Made by a program: the position numbers and the translations under genes
Assembly (NCBI RefSeq): GCF_003254395.2
Contig: NC_037640.1
Location: 5,624,289-5,688,288 of the forward strand
DNA length: 64,000 nucleotides
Origin: Apis mellifera
Taxonomy: Eukaryota > Arthropoda > Insecta > Hymenoptera > Apidae
Direction of reading: 5' to 3'
Shown here: positions 39,301-52,083 of the stretch, in pieces
Layout of the letters: each line of letters starts with the position of its first letter
Position numbering within the stretch: the first letter of the stretch is position 1
Notes under the pieces: model-generated
Database searches by the model: none
The model's input: the letters and a program-made list of their open reading frames with translations, nothing else
Told to the model about the DNA's origin: nothing

Positions 39301-42243
39301 TAGAAAAATATGATCGATCAATTTATCTATCATTGATCTCTTTTACCCTCGCGAAATCAGTCATTTTATATAGTCGCATGTGTTACCTCTTACTTAATGC
39401 ATACACCATAAATTTAAAGTGGGACAACAAACTGTAGAGAATTGTTTTATCAATCTCCATCATCTTATCTCGTTCCATTCCCACTTATTAAACGAAGTTG
39501 TCCTTCGCGTATATGAATATTCGAAGAAAGATCGCTCACCATTGAATCAACAACTGGATGGAGACAATAAAAGAGCAGCCTCTCGGTCTGATCTTTATCT
39601 TAACGCGTGATCTACGCGTTTTAATCTACGCGATCAAACCGATAGATCAACGCACCCGGTTCGAGAATCGTGTTGGCTGTCGTCATTTCGCCGCGTTACT
39701 CAGATTCTCGACAACGAGACGTTGTGCAACGAATGATCGATGGAAGATCAGCGACCCTCCTCTTCGTCCGGATAAAAGTCAAACGGACAGATCCTTAAGT
39801 GTACGAATTATCGTCGCGATCTTCTGATTATGTACAAAATATGTTCGAATCTCGAAAGATATTTAAATTTGCGACTGTAAATTTGGGGAGAAGGGAGAGG
39901 AAAAATTTTAAGGATGATCGTGATACGATTCTATCATGAATTGTATTTCTTTTTTGACAGTCTGATCATTATTCGAGAAATGTACGTGTAGATCGATTCG
40001 TGGAACGAACGTAGTAGAATTGTGAAATGAATATAAAATTAATCTGAATAGAAACGTGTAAATTTTAAATGTGAAAATTACATTTTTTTATTCATATTCA
40101 TTTACAAGTTGTTATGTTTGACGTGGATCGATCGTTGATCACGATTCAAAGTCCGCGTGTAAAGTTGATCTCGAGGAATTACGAACATCAATTACGAGCA
40201 TGAAATTACTTATGAAAAACTCAACTATCACCATCGAAAGGAAAGCAAAATGCTTTACAGTTTTATTCAAATTTTTACGATCTCGTCGAAGGAGGCTTTT
40301 AACGTTATTAAACCCCGTTAAGATCGATCGATCATTTCCTAACGTATTATTATTATTATTATCCTTAAACTAACTCGTATTCATCGTCAAAAATAAAAAA
40401 AAAAAACCTACATTCACATTTCAAATTCCTAACCTCGAATTCTCTCAATCCCAATCATCTTTCATCATCGTCGCTATGATTGATCGATCCTTCCTGGATC
40501 TTTGATACGTTATTAGATAATCCCTAATCAACCGAAAATTTCAAATTTTTGCAAATCATCGACTCGAAACAGTTTTCCCTGTGATCGACATCACCGTTAT
40601 TGCGAATCAAATCCTTTAAAAAAATCTTCTCTAATCTCTAAAATTTCTCGAATTTTTTACGAACTCCTTCAAATCCTTCCTTCTTCGAAACTCGAGATCG
40701 AATTTAATCATCCGCGAACGATCCCATGGATGATTTTCTTCTCATTGTTCGATCGTTCCTCGCCTCGAATCCGTTACGCAAGGAATGATCGATCGGCAAA
40801 TGGAAACGGCTCGTCGCCATTGCGCGAACCTGCCGCTCGGTGTAAACGTACGATTACGTTAAGAGGCCAAGGCGACGCGTGCATACGTACGCCAACACGA
40901 ATCGAACACAAACCGGTGAACGCGCGTAGGAAACGTGCCTCCCCTTTTATTTCCTTTTTTCGGTTGTAAAATCGCCTCGACTCTCGCTCCGCGCGTAAAA
41001 TGTTGGTGATCTCGAGCGGATCTCGACCACCTGTTCGCGTTTACCGAGTTTAATTGCAAAACGATACGAAGGTTGGCGAGAAGGAGGGGATGGAAGAGGT
41101 GGTCTCGTTGATCGTTTCTTCGTCACTTCTTCTTCGAGCGTTCGCGTTTCGAAATCCTAGCTAGTCGATCATCGGGGGAGATCATCTGGGATTGTGAAAA
41201 GCATCGAAGATTGAAAAAGCATCGGTTCTTTTTTTTTTCTTTCGCGATAATTTCAATCATCTTGGAGAGTTTGTCAAGATTATTAATGGACGTGAAACCG
41301 GAATTATTACTTGTCAGTATATTTGCTACGATTCCTTATTATTTCTATTGGAATCGAACAATTTTCCTTACAATTATCCTTACACAATTCTTCCAAGAAA
41401 AATTATTTTTCTATTCTCTTCTATTAAATGATTCTTCCAACACAATCTATAGATGGATAAGGAAAAGCATTCCTTGTTGTTTCGATCGATCGACATTTTC
41501 TCAACCACTGTATATAACAAATTCGATTTGTATTAACGTTGAAAATTCTCTCTGTTAGATAGAGGAGGGGATAAGGGGAGTTAAGAAGATCACGTTCGGT
41601 TTGGTAGAATCGATTGAATCGTCCCGTGTTCACATTTGTCCTGCACGGGCCGGTACACGGGGCAGCGGTCTTATGAATTATGCACGCCGGGGAAGAGCGT
41701 AGCCTCGCGGAATATTATCAACCTCGCTGTTATCTGCCGTTATTGCGGCCGCCTACCGCGACCTGGTCGTGCACACGCCTGCCCTCGTACCGTCGCCCAC
41801 GTACAAATTCTACGGCATTCCACCGTGGAGTCGCGACGTCCGCGCGAGGAGATAACAACCGTGATTTTTTAATCGATGCCCAACCGTGCCCCCCATTCGC
41901 TGGAAATGAGATTTCATTGTTGGAAGAAACCACGATCGCGATTACGTCGATGTTGCTTCGAACAGAGACCCATCTTTCCCTCCCTTCCCCTGAGATTATT
42001 AATATTTAGAATAATATCATCGATGTTCATTGTCGTTATCAATGATAATCTTGCGTGATGGCTTCTCCTTTGAAGGTTGAGAGGCTGAAATGATTCTTGT
42101 TTATTATCGATTCGACGTTCGATTTGGAGAAGAAATTGATCGAAACACAGGCGAGAAGATACTTTTTATCGATGGACGTGAATTTGTAATTGATTTATGG
42201 AAGAATGACAGGGATTTAATCGATGTTGGTATTTGTTTTCCAG
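36391..42243 (+). other. osp: intron between outspread exons b and c
   Basis: It contains a TTTC microsatellite (38044-38068) and short GC-rich patches near 38400-38950, 40700-41100 and 41630-41870. ORFs in it look like chance. Splice borders are gtctgt and ttttccag. Confidence 0.8.
38044..38068 (+). repeat. (CTTT)n microsatellite
   Basis: Six TTTC units. Confidence 0.95.
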
Positions 42244-42316
42244 GGCCGGCATAAGAGGAATGCGACGTTCCCCGGTGGACAGACCACCATTCTTCAGGTC
42301 ACTCCTACGATCAGAA
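42244..42316 (+). CDS. osp: outspread exon c: linker after PH1
   Basis: This 73-nt exon follows ttttccag and precedes gtgagt. It enters in phase 0 and leaves in phase 1. It encodes GRHKRNATFPGGQTTILQ and then VTPTIR, a basic stretch directly after the PH1 helix. I recall GRHKRNATFPGGQ as conserved in insect outspread proteins. The exon lies 5.85 kb downstream of the PH1 exon and only 257 bp before the next one. Confidence 0.9.
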
Positions 42317-42573
42317 GTGAGTGTAATAACTTTTTTTTTTTTTTATTAATGACGTTTGTAAGAATTACGCTTGCGACACACTCTCGATACGAAGTGATTA
42401 ATACTTCATCCATCGTGTTATTGAACAACTATTAAGTCTTATAAATACCATTCGAGAATTAAATATAGATTTTCCTCTTTCAATGGATTTCGTTACAAAT
42501 TTATCAATTACCTTTCACACGGATAATAAATCAAAGAAAATCTATTAGCTCTAACCCATCATCACTCTTACAG

Positions 42574-43137
42574 GTAACACGCCGAATCCACCTCGACCAC
42601 GGTTCAACAGCTGCCGTTCAGAGCCCCGCAGCAACACATGGATCTCGGAAACGAGCGTCCCCGCAGACCTTTGCGCGTCTGTCTTCTCCTCCACGCCGTC
42701 TCTGGTGACCAACAGCGTGGTAACGACGACCAGCAACACGTCGATGAGCAACGGGAACGCGGTGGAGAACAGCAACGACCATCGTGTCACCGCCAACGTG
42801 TCACCCCTGAGAACCAGCACGCCACTTGAGAACGGTGGCTCCACCTACGTAACTTCCGTTCCATCCACCTCGACCATGAACGGGAGCGTGTCCAGCACCG
42901 TGTACACGACCGTGACCACGTCGACCACGACCACCGTGGTGTCGTCCGTCTCCAACTCGTTGACGGAGAAGCCACCGATCGTGCCCCCCAACGAGGGTAG
43001 ATCGAGCTACAAGGATCAACCGGCTAGCAGCGCCTCCCCCCCGACCAGAGACAAGCTTCGAGCGGAAGACAAGGCCAGACGCAGGATGAATCAGCACGGA
43101 GAACGAACCGGGACCGCCTGCTCTGGCGAGAAACTAG
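42574..43137 (+). CDS. osp: outspread exon d: Ser/Thr-rich inter-PH linker
   Basis: Acceptor cactcttacag precedes the exon and donor gtctgt follows it. The 564-nt exon enters in phase 1 and leaves in phase 1 (CTA G). The product is low complexity: proline-rich at first (NTPNPPRPRF), then dominated by Ser, Thr, Val and Asn (TTVTTSTTTTVVSSVSNS), and ending in a charged stretch (DKLRAEDKARRRMNQHGERTG). It is probably disordered and a phosphorylation target, though no specific site can be called. GC content and codon regularity are clearly higher than in the flanking introns. Long opposite-strand ORFs here are shadows. Confidence 0.9.
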
Positions 43138-46100
43138 GTCTGTATATGCTCGAATATATTCGCCTTGGCCTTGACTTCGTTGATCGAGGAGATGATTTAG
43201 ATTAAGTTGCGGATACGATTAGGTTAGGTTAGGTTTAAGACAGATGTCATTGCCATTTTGCAGCAATGATTCTGATGTGTGGCAGATGCACACGTTTAGA
43301 GAGGTTTAGGTTAGGTCGGGTTGCAGATGGCCGGTGCTACGTCATTGCCATTTTCTAATGAAAATGTAGCGAGATTTGTAGGTTAGGTTAGGTCGTGATA
43401 TGTCACGTTGTTGCCATGGCAAAGTGGAAAGTAATAGCGTATCAGAATTGGAACTTTGAAAGATGTTGATGCTGTTTTATAAAAATGATCTGGTTATAGT
43501 AGGGATAGGGAAATTAATAGGGAAATTAGTGTAAAGTAATACGTCGGATGTTGAAATTGGAGTTTTGAGAGGTGACGTCAATGCCATTTTGTAGCGATGA
43601 TCCGCCATAGTAAAGATCATATAACGAGAATAAAATAATATAATAGATGTCAGAAATAGCGCTTTAATTGATTTATAACTGAATAATCTTTGGAAAGTTA
43701 AAAGAAAATAGCTGCAATTGATATTAATTGTGTAACATGTTGCAATTGACATCAGTTAAATGATTTAATTCACAATTTTGCTATAAATGATTTGCTATTT
43801 AATGATTTTATAGTTTTGTTGATTGATTCATTTCTATAGAATTTGGGAATTATTTTAATTTTGATAAATTAGATAATTTCTTTAGATTATTTTCAATTCT
43901 AACTTCTGAAAACTGAAAAACTGACACAAATTTTTGAGAAAGAAATTTTAGCGAGTCAAATATAAACTTAATTTATGATTGAATAATTTTTTCAAGCATT
44001 GGATGAACGGTTCTACGAAATTAAATATTTCGTTTTTGTGGAACTTAAGATATTAAATCGTTATTTTCTCGACGTTTGTTTTTCTGAATCAATGATTGGA
44101 ATCAATGATCCGGCGAAGGGTACCGTTTTTGCGGAATTTTAGAAATAAATTGATCAGGAATTTCCTTCGATGCAAGGTTAATGGAAACTTATGGAAGATA
44201 TAGAAGAGGGTTTGGAATGTGATTAATCGTTCGAATGTATGCAGAAGCATTCTCAATTGGCTATTCATTCGAAATTAACAGCAAATCTAAATTTCTGTTA
44301 GTTAACCTCGCGACAAGGATGAGTCACACCATGGAACATCTGGTTGTATCGTCATTTACAGTCGTTACTCGTCGATGCCGATTTAACAAGATACTGTGAC
44401 ATCTTTTATTCATCCCGCTATCGATTGCGTAGTCTTATTCATGCCCCTCTTATGCAAAAGTTGTAACATTTAATCCCCCGATAATAAAGGTAGCCAAATC
44501 GTTAATCAATCTCGCTATAAAATTATATCCACCGACCAATGAAACGATAAAAGTAAAAGAAGAAGATTCAAGAGAAGATTTAAAAATCTCAATCCTCATT
44601 TAATTAATCATAATTTATAATCGAATAATGGGAGAAATTTTATATAACATTTCTATTAAACACGTTTGCTAAGATGCATAAAAAAATTTCATGCCATTTT
44701 TGTATCGATAAAAATTTCTCTATCATTTACGTAACGTGACTTCTCTCTCTCTCTCTTTTTTTTATTCTTTCGAATTGGATTCGACATCGAGTTCAATCGC
44801 GACGTTACTAGGTCGTGGATCTAGAGAGAAATTTTATTGCCCTCGCTGATCACAAAGGAGATCTGTTAACGCGATTCGATTTTAAGCCAACAATACAACG
44901 TTTCATTGAATCGACTGAGGAAACTGGGTCGTCTGCGACTATTCTTCTCCACCACCGATGATTCGCGCGTCCGCGTTAAATCGTACCTGACCCATTTTCC
45001 CGCCATGACAATTGGCGGTATAAACAAAACAGTTAGCGCGACGTGTCCACGCAACGTGGCCCGTGCGAAAATCCGACCGAATTTATTCCGTCCCTGGTAT
45101 CATTATCTCCGATCTATATCTAACGTGGAATCGGAGAGGATCGAGTGTCGTCAAGCGTTATTGTTGCGTTCTCAACGGTGAGAAGAAGAGATGTTGGAGG
45201 AGTTCGAAAGTTTATATGGTATAGTGCTTTGTCCGGGAGCACAATGGTCTCACTGTGATCGCGGGGAATCGATGGATTTAATTCGATTAAGATAAAGAAG
45301 ATTCGAGAAAAATTTAATTTTAAAAATCGTAGAGAGAAGTTAATTTAGAAGAGAAGTTTTCTATATTGAAATCGAAATATATCGTAAACAATATTCTTCC
45401 AGATTAAAATTTCAGACTAAATTCTAAAAATTAAGGAAAATTTATGATTTTTAATCGACGAATCTTAGAGCTAGCTTTTTCATTTATCCTCCTACGATGT
45501 TCTCGAGAATATCAATGTAACTTTTAATCGTTTATTTTCGCATCTCTTCTCACTGATCTACCTCAAACTGTCTGACAAATGAACAACAAGTAGTGTTCCA
45601 AGAAAAAAAAGTCTTTATAAGTCTCGAGCGTATTACGGGTTAATTTGTTACACAGAAATAATCATTAATTATATTTGTTAGAACGATCCTTTTACCGAAT
45701 TCATCCACGACGGATAAACATTTTAATAAGGAATTTTAATCGCAACGGGGACAAAACACGTTTACACACGTATTCGCGCAACACGTATAAAAAAAGTGTC
45801 TCCACAGACACGGAAATTGTTAGCGGAGAAATTAATCAGCGGACTCGAGAACAGGCGCCTGGCTCCCTCGAACGTGATAGGGGATTCCAATTAAACGAGC
45901 GAGGGGGGAGGGAAGGAGAGGAGAGGAGAGGAGGGTTTTTCTATGCGCCGTTCCCACCATCGGTATCTCATACCTGCTTTCCAATCGGCGATAAGTTAAG
46001 CCTCGGTCGTTTTCAGTGAGCTACGAGCCTTTAATCGCGATATGATCCCTCTCCCTCCCCTCCTTCCCCCCTCAGGCTCACGTGGCTGCGATTTCTCTCT

Positions 46101-48771
46101 TCGCAGCCAGTTGTTGCTGGTTCCTTCGGATACAGGTACAGGTTTTAGAAAGATTAAGGATGAATGTCTGTTTCTCGCATTATCACAGGGGGATCGTTGT
46201 TGTCGATGTTTCGGTGTAAAAGTGAAAGTAACGGAGAAATCGGCGAAAAAAAGACGATCAACGATATGACGATAATGATAGTTTTTTTTTACTTACGGGT
46301 CGAATCGTTCATTGTTCAAATTACTTGTAATTACATGTCGGAATGTAGGTATAAAGTTGGATAATTGCTTTCTTTTTATTGGTGAGGCGAATCGTAAATC
46401 AACATTATACGATTTCCTCGAGGTATTGACATTTGAATTTTTCTTTTTTTAATAATTTTTGTTCAATAGCGATATTTTGAGGCTATTCGTGTAATCTTCT
46501 TTTTCGTCTATGATAATAAATTAACGAATCGATCATAATCATATTTCTTTTTTTAAATTATATATTAAAAAAATTTAATCAAAAATTATATCCCATCCAC
46601 GATGGAAAGAATTTCTTCGATCGCTAAAATGTCGACGAGATAAAAATGAAGATGGTGATCCATCATTCTCGTTCATTATTATTAAGATAAGAAAACATTC
46701 CAAACGTTCTTAATTTTTATCGGCGAAACCGGCCAATAATAATGATTATCGAAGAAAAATTTTCTAAACGTCAATCGTAAATCGAATCGATTCGATTCAC
46801 TTCGATATATATATTCTTTTCGCTGTTTGACAATTTGATTAATAAGAAGCGTATCGCTATCGAAACGTTTTAATCGGCGAAAAAACATGGCGAATTTTTC
46901 ACCGTTTCATCTATTTCATTGAGAACCGGTTGCGCGTCCTTTTTTGAAACTCGCGCGTTAACTGCGCGCGCTCGTTTTACACCGTTAATCCGTGCAATTT
47001 GTTCACGCATCATTATCGAATTAGCTTTTTCCACAGTTGGTTCGTTATCCAAACGTGAAAAAAAAAGAAAAGAAGTCCAATCGTAGAACGCGCGTGGACG
47101 TGCACGTTATCTTTCTTTCGTTCGATTCGACGCGTGTTGGTGATAGTTCGTTTAGGATACGAGATGTGTAACGGTGAATCGATGGTTCAGAGCATAAAAA
47201 CAAGCGTCTTGTAATGCTTGAAACTAGGAATATTCGAAGAATTGTTGGAATAATTGGCGATCTTAGAACCTTGGACGTAGATTCTTGTACAATTTCTAAT
47301 GAAAAAATTTCAATCAGTATATGTATTGGATGAGTATAGAAGCAAAACTATATTTTAGAAAAAGAAAATTAGAGACAATTATCAGAATGGAGGATCGTTA
47401 AATCAAGTATTCTAAACTCGAAGTGTAATAATAAATAATAGCAAATAAAAAAATCGTTCGAAAGATGACAAATTCTATCTCAAGTGCAACAATGCTGTAA
47501 ACGCGCGAATTCTTAAACAAGCGATCCTATTTCCCAGGAACACAGATGATACATCGATCAACATTATCTCTCGAGGGTAATGATTTCGAACAGGCTTGAT
47601 TGACACGTCAATACGGAAATTCAGTATTAAACGGTGAATCGGCAACGGGGGAAAAAAAGTTAAGTAATCCACGTCCGTGGAACGAAGGAGGATCCGGCGT
47701 ATCGAGATTTATAAGGGTCTAACTAGCACAGTCGTACCTTCCGATTCCACGGGATTCGCCTTGGTGTGATTACGTTTCCCGTTTGTTGCGTAATTACGTG
47801 TGCACAATCATCGAGAAAATCTACCGGGTTCTCCGCGTGCCCCATGATCTCTCTACTCTCCCGATCCGTAGATTTCATTTAGATTGGCTTCGAACGTCCA
47901 GCAACCCGTTCCCTTCGAGTTCTCTTCCAATGATCCGCAGATTGTCTGAAAGATACACGCTATTAAGGATATCCGATCGTCTCGTAAACAAGACCTTGCG
48001 AATTTATTAATTTTTTTTTTTAGTCAACTATTTAGTTGGATTAATAAAAATAATCTTTTATAAAAAAAGAAAATTGTATTCTTTTTCTTTGAGATCGATA
48101 TTTAAAATTTCTTTCTTATTTCTAGAAAGATTCAGATTTACAGATAAATTATTTCTTTAACGCGAAGTTCAGAAATTTAATTTAAACTTTTAATTTAGAG
48201 ATCGATTAGATTTTTGTAAAAGATTTAATTCTTTCTTTCTCAAAAAAAGAGAAGCACAATATTTCGATCTCTCGGATAACTAATTCAACACGAGTGATGA
48301 TCGATCGTTGAAAGCCAATCTCCCTCGAAACTCACCCCATTGTTTCCACCCTGCCTAAACGTCGTTTATTCCCCGGCAAGAGAGATAGCTCGCTGAAAAC
48401 TGTTATTAGCATAATAATGAAGGTTAGATTTCGACGCCGGGTGGATAGGAACGGTGGATAAACGAGACAGATAAGCGTTCTTGCCGCGGCACGGAACGAG
48501 GCCGAGTTATTAATTAGTCGGCGGTCAATTAGCAAAGCCGATCGTTTGGCCTTGCCAACGTTCAAACCATCTTTTCCTCGACCGAAAAATATTTAATTGC
48601 CCGTGTTTGCGACCAATGTTTTTGCGTTAACGAGCAGTTGAACGAAACCAGACGGAAAACGCGCTCGCTCGTGATTATTATTAGGATGCTGGTCTATCAT
48701 TATCGTGTTGCAATGCGCGACGACGACTCTATCGAAGAGGCGGGTGAAACGATTTGACGCTTGTTCCGCAG
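43138..48771 (+). other. osp: intron between outspread exons d and e
   Basis: The first 500 bases carry TTAGG runs and a degenerate repeat (separate entry). The rest is AT-rich, with a GA-rich patch (45900-45933) and no recognisable exon. Confidence 0.8.
43219..43600 (+). repeat. degenerate array with TTAGG runs
   Basis: TTAGG runs occur at 43219-43233 (three units), 43306-43315 and 43383-43392. Between and after them a second word, gtcattgccatttt, recurs at 43246, 43341 and, slightly changed, 43577. The spacing is about 77-95 bp. TTAGG is the canonical insect telomere repeat, but the runs are very short. Confidence 0.6.
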
Positions 48772-48947
48772 ACGATGACGCCTGTCGAAGGATCCTGTTG
48801 GAGCATGAAAGAGAAAGAGAAGGAAAGTTGCGAGACATTGCCGCCTCCTTGACCCAGCCACGCGTCAGGAGGAGCATCAAGCCTAGGACGTCTGAGCCGA
48901 CAAGGGATGTGGTGGATGCGGCCAATGCGGCCTATCAGGACAAATTT
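48772..48947 (+). CDS. osp: outspread exon e: linker before PH2
   Basis: The 176-nt exon sits between acceptor cttgttccgcag and donor gtgagt. It enters in phase 1, completing a GAC codon with the G of the previous exon, and leaves in phase 0. It encodes a charged helical stretch (RRILLEHEREREGKLRD), then basic TQPRVRRSIKPR, ending ANAAYQDKF. Upstream codons of the same open frame lie before the acceptor and are not coding. It follows a 5.6-kb intron and begins the dense exon cluster. Confidence 0.88.
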
Positions 48948-49058
48948 GTGAGTTGATTGAATTCTGAGAAATGTTTTGGAAGCATGGAAATTTTAAATTA
49001 ACGATCGTGTAATTGGAATGATCAGAGTAGTAAGAATTCGTTGATTATTCTTCTACAG

Positions 49059-49199
49059 GTTAGAGGCGATCCGGATGGATGTGGCCTCGACATCTCCGGC
49101 ATTAGATACTCTCCTACCTCTGAACTGAGGGTCGATCTGCCCGCTGAAGATTTGTTAAACATCAAGAAAGGCTGGTTAATGAAACAAGGATTAAATAAG
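49059..49199 (+). CDS. osp: outspread exon f: start of second PH domain
   Basis: The 141-nt exon (47 codons, phase 0 at both ends) lies between acceptor ttattcttctacag and donor gttcgt. It ends in LLNIKKGWLMKQGLNK, the first strand of a PH domain, matching LLNFKKGWLTKQ of MPRIP. The preceding residues RYSPTSELRVDLPAED correspond to the short lead-in before MPRIP PH2. Confidence 0.94.
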
Positions 49200-49467
49200 G
49201 TTCGTCATCAAATCTATTTCTGTTAAGTGTTCTTACAATCATCCCCCAATTAAGACATTTCTTTAGATGCGAGAATACTTTTCAAAGAATAAAATCGATT
49301 AAATCTTTCAGCTCAATATGAGAGCCAAAAGTTAAGTTAAATTCGTTTGATCTTGCTTAAGATCATGCCACGTTTCTCTTGTTGAAATAATTTACAATGG
49401 TTGTGTACAGTAGCGAGGGCCAATAATAACAGATATATAGATATACAACGAATGGTGTATTCTTCAG

Positions 49468-49629
49468 GAATGGAACAAGCATTGGTTCGTGCTTCGCGGT
49501 TGCGGCCTCATGTACTACCGAGATCCCTGCGCGGAAGATAAGGGTATCATGGACGGTGTCATAGATCTGAATACCGTTACCGCCGTCACGCCCCTTCAAG
49601 TCGCAAGAAATTATGGATTCCAGACTGTG
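49468..49629 (+). CDS. osp: outspread exon g: central strands of second PH domain
   Basis: The 162-nt exon (54 codons, phase 0 at both ends) lies between acceptor tattcttcag and donor gtgagt. It reads EWNKHWFVLRGCGLMYYRD, then GVIDLNTVTAVTPL and ARNYGFQTV. This is the core of a PH domain, with WFVL, LMYYRD, the acidic linker, IDL and RNYGFQ all where MPRIP PH2 has them. No strongly basic phosphoinositide pocket is evident (only K and H in the first loop), so lipid affinity is uncertain. Confidence 0.95.
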
Positions 49630-50409
49630 GTGAGTGTGACCGGTGGATTTGCACGCGGTGATTTACGGTAATTAACATTCCGCACGAACGAACGAATCAA
49701 CGAACGGAAATCCAGTTAGTTCTTACGGGAGCTGCAATTTTCTTCCTTTTTTCCCCCCCTCTTTTTTCTTTTTTTTTTTATCTGTTCGTCAGCCAGATAT
49801 TACAATGCAGAGGAAATCGGTTTACATTGTCTATCCGCTTTGGATTTGTGTTTGAACGTTCATTTTGGATAAAGAATATTAATCTCAGTGAATAAAGAAT
49901 TAAGGAAAAGTTTAATATTAAATTACTTTAATTGTCCAAGTTTTTTGATACATCTTGGATTAAAGATTTGATGAAAACTTGTTCAATAATAAGAATTTCT
50001 GAGTCCAAGTGACGAATAATATTAATGAAAGGACGAAAAATTATTATATACATTTCTCCTTTGAAAAATAAGTGTTAATATCTAGAAACTTAGAGTATTG
50101 TACAGCCATCCCTTGTAGTTAACCGTGAATCTCCCTGAGGGCTTGCTGGTCAATTGGATTGCCGGAATTAACTTCCGTGGCCGGGATGGGAGTGGCTGGA
50201 AAAAGTCGGTAACTCAATTTCACGCTAGAACAGATCTTGGAACTCTTCGTTTATTCGTGTCACTGATCTCTGTCACCCGCTCTGTATCCTGCTGCTTTGC
50301 CCCACATCGATGATTAACGTTTCTGTTTCTGTCGTTTTTGCCTCTTTCCTTATTGGATGATTTACTTTACTCTCTCCTCTTCTTCTTCTTCTTTTTTTTG
50401 CGTTCCAAG
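49630..50409 (+). other. osp: intron between outspread exons g and h
   Basis: This intron divides PH2. It is mostly AT-rich but contains the GC-richer candidate cassette exon at 50119-50208 and long T/C tracts near 49740-49780 and 50370-50400. Confidence 0.8.
50119..50208 (+). CDS. osp: candidate cassette exon inside the second PH domain
   Basis: Between the two confirmed PH2 exons lies a GC-richer 90-nt block preceded by ccttgtag and followed by gtaact. It is open in phase 0 for exactly 30 codons (starting LTVNLPEGLLVNW and ending GSGWKKS) and would insert in frame between YGFQTV and AWDDRGS, in the loop before the last PH strands. Its acceptor has a weak pyrimidine tract and I know no homologue, so it could be a chance open stretch or a regulatory island. 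Confidence 0.25.
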
Positions 50410-50582
50410 GCCTGGGACGATCGAGGATCTACCGTATTGTCCGCGGTGACCGCTGGTATACGAGCCAGTTGGATGTCGGCCATTCGGAGGGCTGCCAATT
50501 TACCAGATCCTGACAATGGCAACGATTCTCTGACGGTTTGTCAGGATGCGCAGCAAGATAACACCCCGCAATCACCTACCGC
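50410..50582 (+). CDS. osp: outspread exon h: end of second PH domain
   Basis: The 173-nt exon lies between a T-rich acceptor (ttttttgcgttccaag) and donor gtaagt, entering in phase 0 and leaving in phase 2. It encodes AWDDRGSTVLSAVTAGIRAS followed by WMSAIRRA. This is the last strand and C-terminal helix of PH2, with W as the near-invariant helix residue; MPRIP has LSAMTSGIRRNWIQTI here. After the helix come acidic, Gln/Asn-rich linker residues (DNGNDSLTVCQDAQQDN). Confidence 0.94.
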
Positions 50583-50806
50583 GTAAGTAAGGCAATGTAA
50601 AGAAAAATTATTTAACATATTCACGAGGATAAATCAAAAAATCGAAGAGATACATCTACTGGACGTTTGTACAAACATTTGTACGCATCTTTTCACATAT
50701 CTTGGTTCAAAATGCGAGTACTGTACTTGTTTCGTAAAATAAGATATCCTCGTGCAAGCATTCTTCATTCTTGGAACGTAAGTTAAAGCTCTGTTTTTTA
50801 TTTCAG

Positions 50807-51762
50807 ATCGCTGACAGACCGCGAGAGAGATTCCTCGGTCGTTCCTTCAACGTCGGTCACACCACGCTCAGTCCTGTTCTCCTCCGACGAGGAATATCGA
50901 ACGGCATCCGAAGGCGGCAGAAGGGAGTCCGGTGATTGGTCCGAGGTCCCAGTATCGCCACCCTTAGTGAGAAACGGCGACTGGCCCAGTGGATTGAAGG
51001 GTTCCAGTTGGTCAGATTCGGCGAACCACGAGTGGTCAGAATTACCTCCGTCGCCACCGTTGACTAGAACCGCTTTGTCCAGAGTGAAAGCTCGATCCAG
51101 ATCAAGCTCCAGATCCAGAGTTTACAAGAGAAGTTGCAGCTCGCCCCTGAGCTCGAGAAGAAGCACTTTGGATAGCGTGAGGTCGGAGGATTTGATGATG
51201 GCCTGCTGCGAATTAGGAGAGGATGAGGAACAGCACAACGGCCATATGCAGAATAGTTGTCTGTCGAGCGCAAACGAGAGCCCATTGATAGTAGAATTGT
51301 TGGAGAACCAGGTGTCTTTGCTGCGCGATCAGTTGGATCAAAATCAGTCGCATCCAAGCACGCTACTAGTCATTATCGAGCGTCAAGAGAACGAGATAGA
51401 AAGCTTGAAGTCGCAGCTGAATACGGCGAGAGCGGACGTCGCGAGCGCTGAGAAGGAACTATCCAGGTTGAGGCAGCAAAAGGCCGAGGCCTCCATCAGA
51501 GAAAAACAGGTGGATGAATTGTTGAGCACGATCCAGAGAACGGAGCAGCAGAGAAACAAGGATTTGGAGGATCTGGAGAAGATGAAGAAGATGTACAACA
51601 GGGATAAGGAGATGTTGGAATGCAAGTTGTTGGAGACCGAAGCTATTCTTAGAGAGACCAGCGAGCGATGTGAAATGCTTACTAAAGAGTTGGCATCGAG
51701 TCATAGAACCGTCGAACATCTGCAGTCGGAGATAACCTCTTTGAGCAATAGATTATCTCAAG
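50807..51762 (+). CDS. osp: outspread exon i: Ser/Arg-rich linker and start of coiled coil
   Basis: The 956-nt exon follows ttttatttcag and precedes gtacgt, entering in phase 2 and leaving in phase 1. The first half is disordered, with SDEEYRTASEGGRRESGDW, repeated W-containing acidic motifs (GDWSEVPVSPP, SSWSD, HEWSELPPSPP) and an Arg/Ser stretch (KARSRSSSRSRVYKRS). The second half, from about IVELLENQVSLLRDQL onward, is continuous heptad-like coiled coil (ERQENEIESLKSQL, EKMKKMYNRDKEMLE, TKELASSHRTVEHLQSE). The SP and RS motifs suggest regulatory phosphorylation, which is inference. Confidence 0.93.
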
Positions 51763-51830
51763 GTACGTTGATCGAATAAAAATGTTCTCATATTGATAGA
51801 ATTGCTAATTATATTATATTATTCATCCAG

Positions 51831-51987
51831 GGATAGAGGAAAACGAGCGTTTGTATAGCAAAGTTAGGGAACTGGAAGACAAAGGGGGGTTGTCTTCTTC
51901 GAAAGAACGAGGAAGAAGCTTTGATTCTCTCAGTGATTTGACGAACATCGAGCTGGATCTGGATTTCAATTCTCTTGACAAGGAAAG
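51831..51987 (+). CDS. osp: outspread exon j: coiled-coil interruption
   Basis: The 157-nt exon lies between acceptor tattcatccag and donor gtaata, entering in phase 1 and leaving in phase 2. It reads GIEENERLYSKVRELEDKG, then a Ser-rich break (LSSSKERGRSFDSLSDL) and the acidic NIELDLDFNSLDKE. It breaks the heptad pattern between two long helical exons, so it probably forms a flexible hinge. Confidence 0.92.
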
Positions 51988-52083
51988 GTAATATGTTTAA
52001 CCTGTTTCTACATTGATTGAATCGATTGATTGAATTGTTTATTATAAATATTTACAAACGAGATAAATCTTTTATTTATCTAG

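Noticed and set aside
42551..43097. Minus-strand open frames of 97-98 codons
   Set aside because: They are antisense to the Ser/Thr-rich outspread exon d, which has correct splice sites and phase on the + strand.
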